Shown in pieces: positions 1 to 5,421 of a stretch of 5,650 nt of DNA. The DNA comes from an uncultured Christensenella sp. (lineage in GTDB: Bacteria > Bacillota > Clostridia > Christensenellales > UBA1242), in contig CAOKRZ010000056.1 of NCBI GenBank assembly GCA_948471335.1, positions 1-5,650 of the forward strand, in the 5' to 3' direction. How positions within the stretch are numbered: position 1 is the stretch's first letter; each line of letters begins with the position of its first letter. The notes beneath the pieces are model-generated. The model saw only the letters and a program-made list of their open reading frames with translations. It was not told the DNA's origin and searched no databases. The position numbers and the translations under genes are program-made.

Positions 1-77
1 CATTTTTAAGAAGGCTGGGCGCTTCTACACGCTTTACGCTTTGACCCTCACTCCCCGTCGAAACCAATAACGCCCCC
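1..77 (-). ncRNA. ssrA: tmRNA (transfer-messenger RNA), 5' part only
   Basis: This is the 5' end of tmRNA, which with SmpB rescues stalled ribosomes by acting first as a tRNA and then as a short mRNA encoding a degradation tag. Read on the minus strand, the segment opens with GGGGGCG (77 to 71), the 5' half of the seven-base acceptor stem, followed by the D-arm-like block GGTTTCGACGGGG (65 to 53), the hallmark of bacterial tmRNA 5' ends. Further in, AGAAG (26-22) can pair with CTTCT (13-9), and the CCC in the loop (19-17) could pair with an upstream GGG (47-45). That would give an H-type pseudoknot where PK1 is expected; this folding is an inference. The tag reading frame, 3' tRNA-like half and CCA end lie beyond the left edge, so the tag cannot be read. 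The location directly downstream of smpB is a common arrangement. Confidence 0.93.
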
Positions 78-82
78 GCGTG

Positions 83-95
83 AAAGCGGTGCTTT
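83..95 (-). other. Small hairpin between smpB stop and tmRNA 5' end
   Basis: On the minus strand AAAGC (95-91) and GCTTT (87-83) form a perfect 5-bp inverted repeat around a 3-nt ACC loop. It fills most of the 19 nt between the smpB stop codon and the predicted first base of mature tmRNA. There is no T-tract after it, so it is not an intrinsic terminator. It may help present the junction for 5' maturation of tmRNA (RNase P makes the mature 5' end in studied bacteria). That role is inferred. Confidence 0.4.
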
Positions 96-96
96 G

Positions 97-540
97 TTAA
101 AGATTTTTCAAAGTTTGGTCGATGTCCCGCTTGATAGCCTTTTCTCGCAGAACAGCTCGCTTGTCATAAAGTTTCTTTCCTTTGGCAAGAGCAATCTCGA
201 TCTTGATCAGTCCTTTCTTCAAATACACCTTTGTTGGCATAATTGAAAAGCCCTTTTCTCTGACCATTCGCTCAAGCTTATGGATCTCTGCTTTATGAAG
301 CAATAATTTTCGTGTCCGTCTTGTATCATCTTGATTTTGAGAAGCTTTATCATAGGGCTTTATGTAACAGTTTTTCAGAAGAACTTCATTATCTTTTACG
401 GTAACGTAGCTTTCATCCAAACTTATTCCGCCAGCTCTGACTGACTTAACTTCGCATCCTGCAAGACTGATTCCAGCCTCCACGAAATCTGAAACGAAGA
501 AATTATGAAAAACTTTCTTGTTGTTTGATAGTATCTTCAT
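97..540 (-). CDS. smpB: SsrA-binding protein SmpB
   Basis: SmpB binds the tRNA-like part of tmRNA and carries it into the A site of stalled ribosomes. The 147-residue product has the family's typical length and blocks. The N-terminus is LSNNKKVFHNFFVSDFVEAG. GCEVKSVRAGGISLDESY (28-45) is the oligonucleotide-binding fold core, with Cys in place of the commoner Thr in GTEVKS. TRRTRKLLLHKAEI (73-86) follows, and the basic C-terminal tail AKGKKLYDKR (119-128) continues into a helix; in the family this tail probes the empty mRNA channel. I chose the ATG at 540 because AGGAGG lies 4 nt upstream and the protein then begins as known SmpB proteins do. An upstream in-frame TTG at 579 is part of the promoter -35 and is rejected as a start. 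The gene lies 79 nt after rnr and 19 nt before ssrA. Confidence 0.97.
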   Translation of the reverse strand: MKILSNNKKVFHNFFVSDFVEAGISLAGCEVKSVRAGGISLDESYVTVKDNEVLLKNCYIKPYDKASQNQDDTRRTRKLLLHKAEIHKLERMVREKGFSIMPTKVYLKKGLIKIEIALAKGKKLYDKRAVLREKAIKRDIDQTLKNL

Positions 541-544
541 CTCG

Positions 545-550
545 CCTCCT
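545..550 (-). promoter_or_regulatory. smpB Shine-Dalgarno sequence
   Basis: A perfect AGGAGG stands 4 nt (CGAG) upstream of the ATG at 540 and decides the smpB start. It begins immediately after the TATAAT at 556-551. A transcript starting about 7 nt after that -10 would therefore lack most or all of this ribosome binding site. It would be fully present only on transcripts read through from rnr or started further upstream. Confidence 0.85.
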
Positions 551-579
551 ATTATAACACCCCTTTTAAAGTTTTTCAA
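551..579 (-). promoter_or_regulatory. Predicted vegetative-sigma promoter ahead of smpB-ssrA
   Basis: On the minus strand TTGAAA (579-574) and a perfect TATAAT (556-551) are separated by exactly 17 bp, close to the ideal SigA/sigma-70 arrangement. It would let smpB and ssrA be transcribed independently of the long upstream operon. The predicted start near position 544 leaves only a few nucleotides before the smpB ATG. That suggests either a nearly leaderless smpB mRNA or a promoter that mainly serves tmRNA production. Strength and start point are inferred from the motif only. Confidence 0.75.
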
Positions 580-584
580 TACCC

Positions 585-626
585 AAATTGAATTTTTTTT
601 GAAAAAATGCTAAAAAAACTCAATTT
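585..626 (-). repeat. A/T-rich inverted repeat spanning the rnr stop codon
   Basis: Minus-strand bases 626-612 can pair with 599-585 in a 15-bp stem (AAATTGAGTTTTTTT against AAAAAAATTCAATTT) with one G-U wobble and a 12-nt loop (611-600). The rnr TGA (622-620) lies inside the left arm. The stem has only one G-C pair and no T-run follows it, so it does not match a standard intrinsic terminator. It could act as a weak 3' stabiliser or processing site between rnr and smpB. Confidence 0.45.
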
Positions 627-2704
627 TTTAAAGAAAAATCGACTTTTCTTGTGAAAATATTGGCACTTGCGATTAAAATATTCACTTTATCACCAATTTT
701 AAATCTGTTTTTGCTGCCTTTTATCATCAAAGCTTTCTCAAAAAACAGGTAATCATCCTCTGGAAGATCTTCAATTCGCACCAAACCTTCAACTGTGTTT
801 TCAAGTTCCACATAAATGCCATAGTTTGTCACAGATGTGATCACTCCTTGAAATTCTTCACCGATATGATCTTTCATGATGTATGCTTTCCAAAGGTCAT
901 CAACCTCACGTTCTGCGAGCTCAGCCCCGCGTTCTCTTTCACTTGACTGTTGACTGCTTTCATATGTGAATGACTTAAGTTCTTCATCTCTTGCCGCCGA
1001 AAGTTTTTTGCTACGCAAAACTTCTTTGATTATTCTATGAATTGTCAGGTCTGGATAACGACGAATTGGCGAAGTGAAATGGCAATAGTTTTCAAGCGCA
1101 AGACCAAAGTGTCCGAGGTTTTTGTTGACGTATTTTGCTTTTTGCATTGATCTCAAAAGCACCTTGTTGACTGTCTCAGTATAGTCATGTCCTTCAATAA
1201 GTTTAAGAAGAGATTGATAGTATGATGGAGTTATCACATCAGGAATCTTTGGAACTTGAAGCCCAAGGCCTTTGAGGAAATCAAGCGCTTTTATAAGCTT
1301 TTCTTTTCTTGGCGCTTCATGCACACGATAAACAAATGGAATATCTTTTGACGAAAAGTCTTTCGCAACAACTTCGTTTGCAAGCACCATAAAGTCTTCA
1401 ATAAGCCTATGCGCGCTGTTTCGTTCTCTTCGTTTAACGTCAACTGCAAGTCCATCTTCATTGAAAATGAATTCAGATTCTGGAATTTCAAAATCAAGAT
1501 ATCCTTCGCTTCCTTTCTTATCTTGAAGTTTCTTTGAAAGTTCTTTCATTATAAGAAGGCTTTCTTTGACCGTTTCTGTTTTTTCAGATTTCTCGCCTGT
1601 AAAAATCTTGTTTGCCTCTGTGTACGTAAGTCTCGCTTTACTTCGAATCACACTTTCGAAAATTTTATGTGAAGTTACGATGCAGTTTTCATCAATTTCC
1701 ATAACGCAAGAAATTGTCAATCTGTCAACACCTTCGCTTAGCGAACATATCCCGTTTGAAAGCTTTTCTGGAAGCATTGGGAGAACTGAAGTTGGGAAAT
1801 AAACACTGGTTGCCCTGTTGAATGCTTCTTCGTCAAGAGCTGAACCTTTTTTGACATATTCACCAACGTCAGCGATATGAACTCCAAGAATGTATCCTTT
1901 CCCATTTCTCTTGATTGAGACAGCATCGTCAAAGTCTTGAGCATCTTCTCCGTCAATTGTGAATATTTCTTCTTCCCTAAGGTCAACCCTGCCCTTAAGC
2001 TGACTTTCTTTGACGCTGAGACCAAACTTATCACATTCATTAAGCACATTTTCAGGAAAAGTTTCATAGAAATCATGGCTTTTTATGATTCCTTTTTCCA
2101 TTGCCTTGATATCATCGCTTTTGCCAAGAATTTCTTCTATGCGGCAAACCATTTTGTTTTTGTCGCGAACAATGCTTGCAATAACGCGCATATCTTCAAG
2201 CAACTGATTGTTTGCTTTTTGCACCATAAACTTGTATGGAATGTGATTATTGTCAGGTTCAAGGAAATATGTCTCTCCAACCTTTTCAACAACACCAACA
2301 ATGTTTGGAGCGCATTGATATATCTTGACAACCTCACCGTCGCTGCCTTCACTATTTTTATATGAAACTTTGACTATAACTTTGTCGCCGTCAATTGCAC
2401 CATTTGTTTTGTTTGGAGAGATGAAAATATCGTTCTCGCCTTTAACCGAACCAAGTTGAACAAAACCAAAGCCGCGAGCATTTCCAATAAAGCGCCCTTT
2501 TTCATATCCTTGAGAAGGAATTGGAATAAATTTTCCTTTTTTCACTTCATAAATATCGCCATTGTTTACAAGCGCGTCAAATTCCTCACGAATTGTCTTT
2601 TCGCTAACCCCAAAAGTTTTTGCCATTAAGCAAAAAAGATTGCTTGGCTTGTTGTGCGCCAAACTATCTTTTGAAATCAAATTTAATATTTTTTCTTTTA
2701 ACAT
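620..2704 (-). CDS. rnr: Ribonuclease R (3'-to-5' exoribonuclease)
   Basis: RNase R is a processive hydrolytic 3'-to-5' exonuclease of the RNB/RNase II family. It degrades structured RNA and, with tmRNA-SmpB, the faulty mRNAs of stalled ribosomes. The 694 residues show an N-terminal winged-helix region (about 1-60), two cold-shock-type OB domains (about 70-130, with GRFIGNARGFGFVQL, and 135-195), the RNB catalytic domain (about 238-565) and an S1 domain (about 615-692). The active-site motif TIDGEDAQDFDDAV supplies the four conserved metal-binding aspartates as D251, D257, D259 and D260. The block HFTSPIRRYPDLTIHR (542-557) is also intact. The ATG at 2704 is 3 nt after the secG stop, with AAAGG (2717-2713) inside the end of secG, so translation is probably coupled. 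Unlike the Escherichia coli and Bacillus subtilis enzymes, it ends right after S1 with no lysine-rich tail. Confidence 0.97.
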   Translation of the reverse strand: MLKEKILNLISKDSLAHNKPSNLFCLMAKTFGVSEKTIREEFDALVNNGDIYEVKKGKFIPIPSQGYEKGRFIGNARGFGFVQLGSVKGENDIFISPNKTNGAIDGDKVIVKVSYKNSEGSDGEVVKIYQCAPNIVGVVEKVGETYFLEPDNNHIPYKFMVQKANNQLLEDMRVIASIVRDKNKMVCRIEEILGKSDDIKAMEKGIIKSHDFYETFPENVLNECDKFGLSVKESQLKGRVDLREEEIFTIDGEDAQDFDDAVSIKRNGKGYILGVHIADVGEYVKKGSALDEEAFNRATSVYFPTSVLPMLPEKLSNGICSLSEGVDRLTISCVMEIDENCIVTSHKIFESVIRSKARLTYTEANKIFTGEKSEKTETVKESLLIMKELSKKLQDKKGSEGYLDFEIPESEFIFNEDGLAVDVKRRERNSAHRLIEDFMVLANEVVAKDFSSKDIPFVYRVHEAPRKEKLIKALDFLKGLGLQVPKIPDVITPSYYQSLLKLIEGHDYTETVNKVLLRSMQKAKYVNKNLGHFGLALENYCHFTSPIRRYPDLTIHRIIKEVLRSKKLSAARDEELKSFTYESSQQSSERERGAELAEREVDDLWKAYIMKDHIGEEFQGVITSVTNYGIYVELENTVEGLVRIEDLPEDDYLFFEKALMIKGSKNRFKIGDKVNILIASANIFTRKVDFSLKN

Positions 2705-2707
2705 TTT

Positions 2708-3025
2708 TTACGCCTTTGTGATAAGCTCTGATGCAAAATACAAAATTGTGCAAACAAGAGCAATCGATGCCATAATTATTGTCACAAGTTTAAGTTTTCC
2801 GTCTCTTGAAGAGCCTTTATTTTGTGAATAATAGCTTTCTTGCTTACCCATAACCGCGTCAATGCCGTTGTTTGAGTCATTTGACTGCATTAAAACTGTG
2901 ATTATGATTGTGATTGCGCAAACAATGATAATGCCGAACATAACCCATCTAAATGGTGGCAAAAATTTTGTCCAGAAATCGCTTCTAAGAGTATCATCAG
3001 CAAGAAGTGTTGAAATATAGTTCAT
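2708..3025 (-). CDS. secG: Preprotein translocase subunit SecG
   Basis: SecG is the small, non-essential membrane partner of SecY and SecE that assists SecA-driven protein export. The 105-residue product has two membrane segments (about 27-46 and 79-98). They are joined by a polar, Gly/Ser-rich loop with the family layout: a VLMQS exit from helix 1, then G-containing stretches (NNGIDAVMGKQ) and KLKLVTIIMAS entering helix 2. The loop is less glycine-rich than in model SecG proteins. The start at 3025 is supported by AAAGGAG (3040-3034) 8 nt upstream. This leaves about 26 residues before the first helix, longer than usual for the family, and the only later Met before the first helix (M29) lacks this support. 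The gene starts 15 nt after the small membrane protein gene, and its stop lies 3 nt before rnr, as in many Bacillota. Confidence 0.88.
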   Translation of the reverse strand: MNYISTLLADDTLRSDFWTKFLPPFRWVMFGIIIVCAITIIITVLMQSNDSNNGIDAVMGKQESYYSQNKGSSRDGKLKLVTIIMASIALVCTILYFASELITKA

Positions 3026-3033
3026 CTTAAAAT

Positions 3034-3040
3034 CTCCTTT
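3034..3040 (-). promoter_or_regulatory. secG Shine-Dalgarno sequence
   Basis: AAAGGAG is placed 8 nt before the ATG at 3025, directly after the stop codon of the upstream small gene. It fixes the longer SecG start, including the N-terminal extension. Confidence 0.75.
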
Positions 3041-3271
3041 TTAATAAGTTGTACATAACCAAATGATCAAGCCTACACAAACGGCCAAGAAAAGGATTTT
3101 CAAAACAACCCATTTATTGAAAGGTTTTGTTTTCCCAATCATTGCCTTAGCGACATTTGCAAACATAAGACATGACATAATTGCAAGAATAACGATAATA
3201 ATCGTAATTCCACTTGTCCCTAAACTTTCATTAATCCATTCGCTTACACTTGCAAGCATGCTTCTAATCAT
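3041..3271 (-). CDS. Small two-helix membrane protein, function unknown
   Basis: I do not recognise this 76-residue protein. It has a short N-terminal region that could form an amphipathic helix (1-18, MIRSMLASVSEWINES), a hydrophobic segment at about 21-40 (GITIIIVILAIMSCLMFANV) and a basic loop (AKAMIGKTKPFNK, 41-53). A second hydrophobic segment follows at about 54-74. The basic loop suggests a hairpin with the loop in the cytoplasm and both ends outside, by the positive-inside rule. I chose the ATG at 3271 because GGAGG (3281-3277) is 5 nt upstream; an in-frame GTG at 3298 lies inside the promoter. It is the first gene after a strong promoter and is followed within 15 nt by secG, so it is probably co-transcribed with the secG-rnr-smpB-ssrA set. 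Whether it takes part in secretion is unknown. Confidence 0.75.
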   Translation of the reverse strand: MIRSMLASVSEWINESLGTSGITIIIVILAIMSCLMFANVAKAMIGKTKPFNKWVVLKILFLAVCVGLIIWLCTTY

Positions 3272-3276
3272 TTGTT

Positions 3277-3281
3277 CCTCC
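3277..3281 (-). promoter_or_regulatory. Shine-Dalgarno sequence of the small membrane protein gene
   Basis: GGAGG with a 5-nt spacer (AACAA) to the ATG at 3271 decides the start of this gene against the GTG 27 nt further upstream. Confidence 0.75.
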
Positions 3282-3288
3282 AAAAAAG

Positions 3289-3317
3289 AGTATACCACAC
3301 TTAAAGATATATTTCAA
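3289..3317 (-). promoter_or_regulatory. Predicted promoter of the secG-rnr-smpB-ssrA operon
   Basis: On the minus strand TTGAAA (3317-3312) is followed after exactly 17 bp by TATACT (3294-3289). TGG just upstream gives an extended -10 (TGnTATACT). The predicted start is around 3282, immediately before the GGAGG of the first gene, giving a very short leader of about 10 nt. It separates this operon from the metal-efflux operon upstream. Confidence 0.78.
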
Positions 3318-3318
3318 G

Positions 3319-3377
3319 AAATTTTCGCATCCTAATCTGTTTTTTAATCATTTTTTGCCATATTTTTGCGGAAATTT
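3319..3377 (-). repeat. Imperfect inverted repeat upstream of the operon promoter
   Basis: AAATTTCCGC (3377-3368) and GCGAAAATTT (3328-3319) are complementary at nine of ten positions and separated by 39 nt. The promoter-proximal arm ends one base before the -35 hexamer. The long spacer and lack of a T-tract argue against a terminator. It could be a regulatory site or chance in AT-rich DNA. No other terminator is apparent in 3318-3381 after the ATPase stop. Confidence 0.25.
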
Positions 3378-3381
3378 GTCC

Positions 3382-5421
3382 TTATTTATTTTTAGGAGAA
3401 TATTTAAGCGCCCTCATACTGTTTAAAATCGCAAGAAGTGTCACGCCAACGTCTGCAAACACCGCACTGATCATTCCTGTCACGCCAAAAGAGCCTAGAG
3501 ACAAGAATATGATTTTTATAGCTGCTGAAAGGATGATGTTTTCAAGCACAATTTTTCTTGTAAACTTTGAAATTTTGATTGCTGTTGCAACTTTTGAAGG
3601 GTCATCGTCGACAAGCACAACATCAGACGCTTCAACGCTTGCTGGGCTGCCGTTAACTCCCATACTGATCCCAACATTGCTAAGCACAAGGCTTGGCGCA
3701 TCATTGATACCATCGCCCACATAGCCCACTCTTTTTTTATCAGCTTTCATCTGCTCGATAAATTGATATTTTTCTTGAGGCAAAAGCTTTGCATGCGCTT
3801 CGTCAATTTCAAGTTTTTTGCTGACATCTTTAACACTTTCTTCATTGTCTCCCGAAAGCATAATTGTTCTGACGCCCATGTTTTTCAATAGAGCGCATGC
3901 ATTCTTTGCAGAATGTTTGATTGTATCACTTAGATAAATTATTCCAAGCCTTTTTTCTTCCTCATAAACTTCAACTGCAGTTGATTTAAGGCTTTTGTCT
4001 TTTCGCCCAACAAAATAATTTTTACCTATATATTTAAATGAGACACCTTCCCCTGCCTTTTCTTTCACCATTGTCGCTTTTGGAAGTTTATTGTTTGCAG
4101 CAGACACAATCGCTTTTGCAAGCGGATGAAGAGAATATTGCTCACCAATTGCCGCAAGCTCAACAAGTTTTTCTTCAGTTATTGACTCTTCTTCAACTTC
4201 AACTCTGTCAATTGAAAACTGCCCTGTGGTCAACGTTCCAGTTTTGTCAAACACAACATTGTCAAGTTTTGCACACGCGTCAAGATAGTTTGAGCCTTTG
4301 ATGAGTATCCCTTTCTTTGAAGCGTTGCCAAGCCCTGAAAAGTAAGCAAGAGGCACAGAGATGGCAAATGCGCAAGGGCAAGAAATCACAAGGAAGATAA
4401 GCCCACGATAAACAGCGGTGTCAATGTTCTTTGTTACAGCCCAGACGACTCCCCAAACAAGAATGGCAAGCACAACAATGCCAAAAGTATACCATTTTGT
4501 GATTTTTGATATAAAAGTTTCGGTTTTTGACTTGTTTTGTGAAGCATTTTCAATAAGATTCATAATTTTCTTGATTGTGCTTTCATCATAAACCTTTGTT
4601 GTCTCAATCTCAATCACTCCGTCAAGCACGATTGCGCCAGAGAGTATTTCTTCTCCTTCTTTGAGAGAAACTGGAACGCTTCCACCTGTACGCGACTGCA
4701 TATCAACACTTGTTGCGCCTTTGACAATCACTCCGTCAAGAGGCACTTTCTCGCCTGCGCGAACAATAATTTTTGAGCCAACCTTGACAGCTGAAGGTTC
4801 AACTTTCTCTTCACCATTCTCAGTCAAAAGACATGCATACTCTGGTTGCATTTTCACAAGGCTTTCAATTGACCTTCTTGCGCGGTTCACTGCAAGGCTT
4901 TCAAAAACCTTTCCAATTGAATAGAGCGCAATCACCATAAGCCCTTCCATATGTTCGCCCACAATCGATGCGCCAGCAACTGAAATGGTGACAAGCAGGT
5001 TTTCATTGACAACGCCACGGAAGATTTGCGTCAAAGCTTTATAATAGGTTTTATATCCAAGCATAAGCGCTGCCACAACATAAAGCGTCCACATCGTCCA
5101 AACCGGCATCTTAACAAAAAATACAACAAGCCCCAAAGCAATGCCCGCAACAATCAAAGCAATGTCAAGCATTAGCTTTTTATCAATCTTCTTTCCTTCA
5201 TTCTTGCTTCCTGGCTTTGTTATTTTTGCATCTGGCTCAAGCTTCTTTGTAAGTTTAACGATCTCTTCAAACGCTTTCTCATCATCTCCTTTGCCTTTGA
5301 AAATAAGAGTTGACTTAACAAACTCAATCTTCGCGCTTTCAACTGAAGGCAGTTTATTCATCTCACCTTCAAGCGCTCTTGCACAGTTAGGACAATCAAT
5401 CCCTTCAATTCTGACTTTCAT
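3382..5421 (-). CDS. cadA: P1B-type heavy-metal efflux ATPase (CadA/ZntA-like) with altered actuator motif
   Basis: Membrane pump predicted to export Zn2+/Cd2+/Pb2+ using ATP. The 679 residues begin with a heavy-metal-binding domain (GIDCPNCA, Cys10 and Cys13), then a Lys-rich linker. Eight membrane segments lie near 83-103, 107-127, 140-155, 159-175, 310-329, 338-365, 625-646 and 649-672. The metal-site SCPC is at 347-350, the phosphorylated Asp392 in DKTGTLT, HP at 432-433, SGDN at 523-526 and GDGINDAP at 569-576. Lys636 and Asp657 (ADVGVTLLAILNSMRAL) in the last two helices mark the PIB-2 (Zn/Cd/Pb) subgroup. The actuator loop reads RTGGS (244-248) where the family has TGES, so the dephosphorylation glutamate is Gly247. 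ATG 5421 overlaps the regulator stop by 4 nt (ATGA), with AAAGGGG 7 nt upstream. The exact metal, and hence cadA versus zntA or ziaA, is inferred. Confidence 0.93.
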   Translation of the reverse strand: MKVRIEGIDCPNCARALEGEMNKLPSVESAKIEFVKSTLIFKGKGDDEKAFEEIVKLTKKLEPDAKITKPGSKNEGKKIDKKLMLDIALIVAGIALGLVVFFVKMPVWTMWTLYVVAALMLGYKTYYKALTQIFRGVVNENLLVTISVAGASIVGEHMEGLMVIALYSIGKVFESLAVNRARRSIESLVKMQPEYACLLTENGEEKVEPSAVKVGSKIIVRAGEKVPLDGVIVKGATSVDMQSRTGGSVPVSLKEGEEILSGAIVLDGVIEIETTKVYDESTIKKIMNLIENASQNKSKTETFISKITKWYTFGIVVLAILVWGVVWAVTKNIDTAVYRGLIFLVISCPCAFAISVPLAYFSGLGNASKKGILIKGSNYLDACAKLDNVVFDKTGTLTTGQFSIDRVEVEEESITEEKLVELAAIGEQYSLHPLAKAIVSAANNKLPKATMVKEKAGEGVSFKYIGKNYFVGRKDKSLKSTAVEVYEEEKRLGIIYLSDTIKHSAKNACALLKNMGVRTIMLSGDNEESVKDVSKKLEIDEAHAKLLPQEKYQFIEQMKADKKRVGYVGDGINDAPSLVLSNVGISMGVNGSPASVEASDVVLVDDDPSKVATAIKISKFTRKIVLENIILSAAIKIIFLSLGSFGVTGMISAVFADVGVTLLAILNSMRALKYSPKNK

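Noticed and set aside
1..30. Reading the tmRNA tag peptide
   Set aside because: The resume codon would lie at or beyond the left edge, so any tag sequence would be guesswork.
541..579. Longer smpB beginning at the TTG at 579 (13 extra residues)
   Set aside because: That TTG is the first part of the promoter -35, the extra residues do not resemble SmpB N-termini, and the AGGAGG fits the ATG at 540.
1566..2365. Open frames on the plus strand and in other minus frames inside rnr
   Set aside because: They overlap a complete, clearly recognised gene, show no family signature and lack convincing ribosome binding sites; the same holds for those inside the ATPase gene.
3272..3298. GTG start at 3298 for the small membrane protein
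   Set aside because: It overlaps the extended -10 and lies upstream of the predicted transcription start; GGAGG fits the ATG at 3271.
3318..3381. Intrinsic terminator or small gene after the ATPase
   Set aside because: No G/C-rich stem followed by a T-run is visible, and the only short frames (under 20 codons) have no supporting signals.
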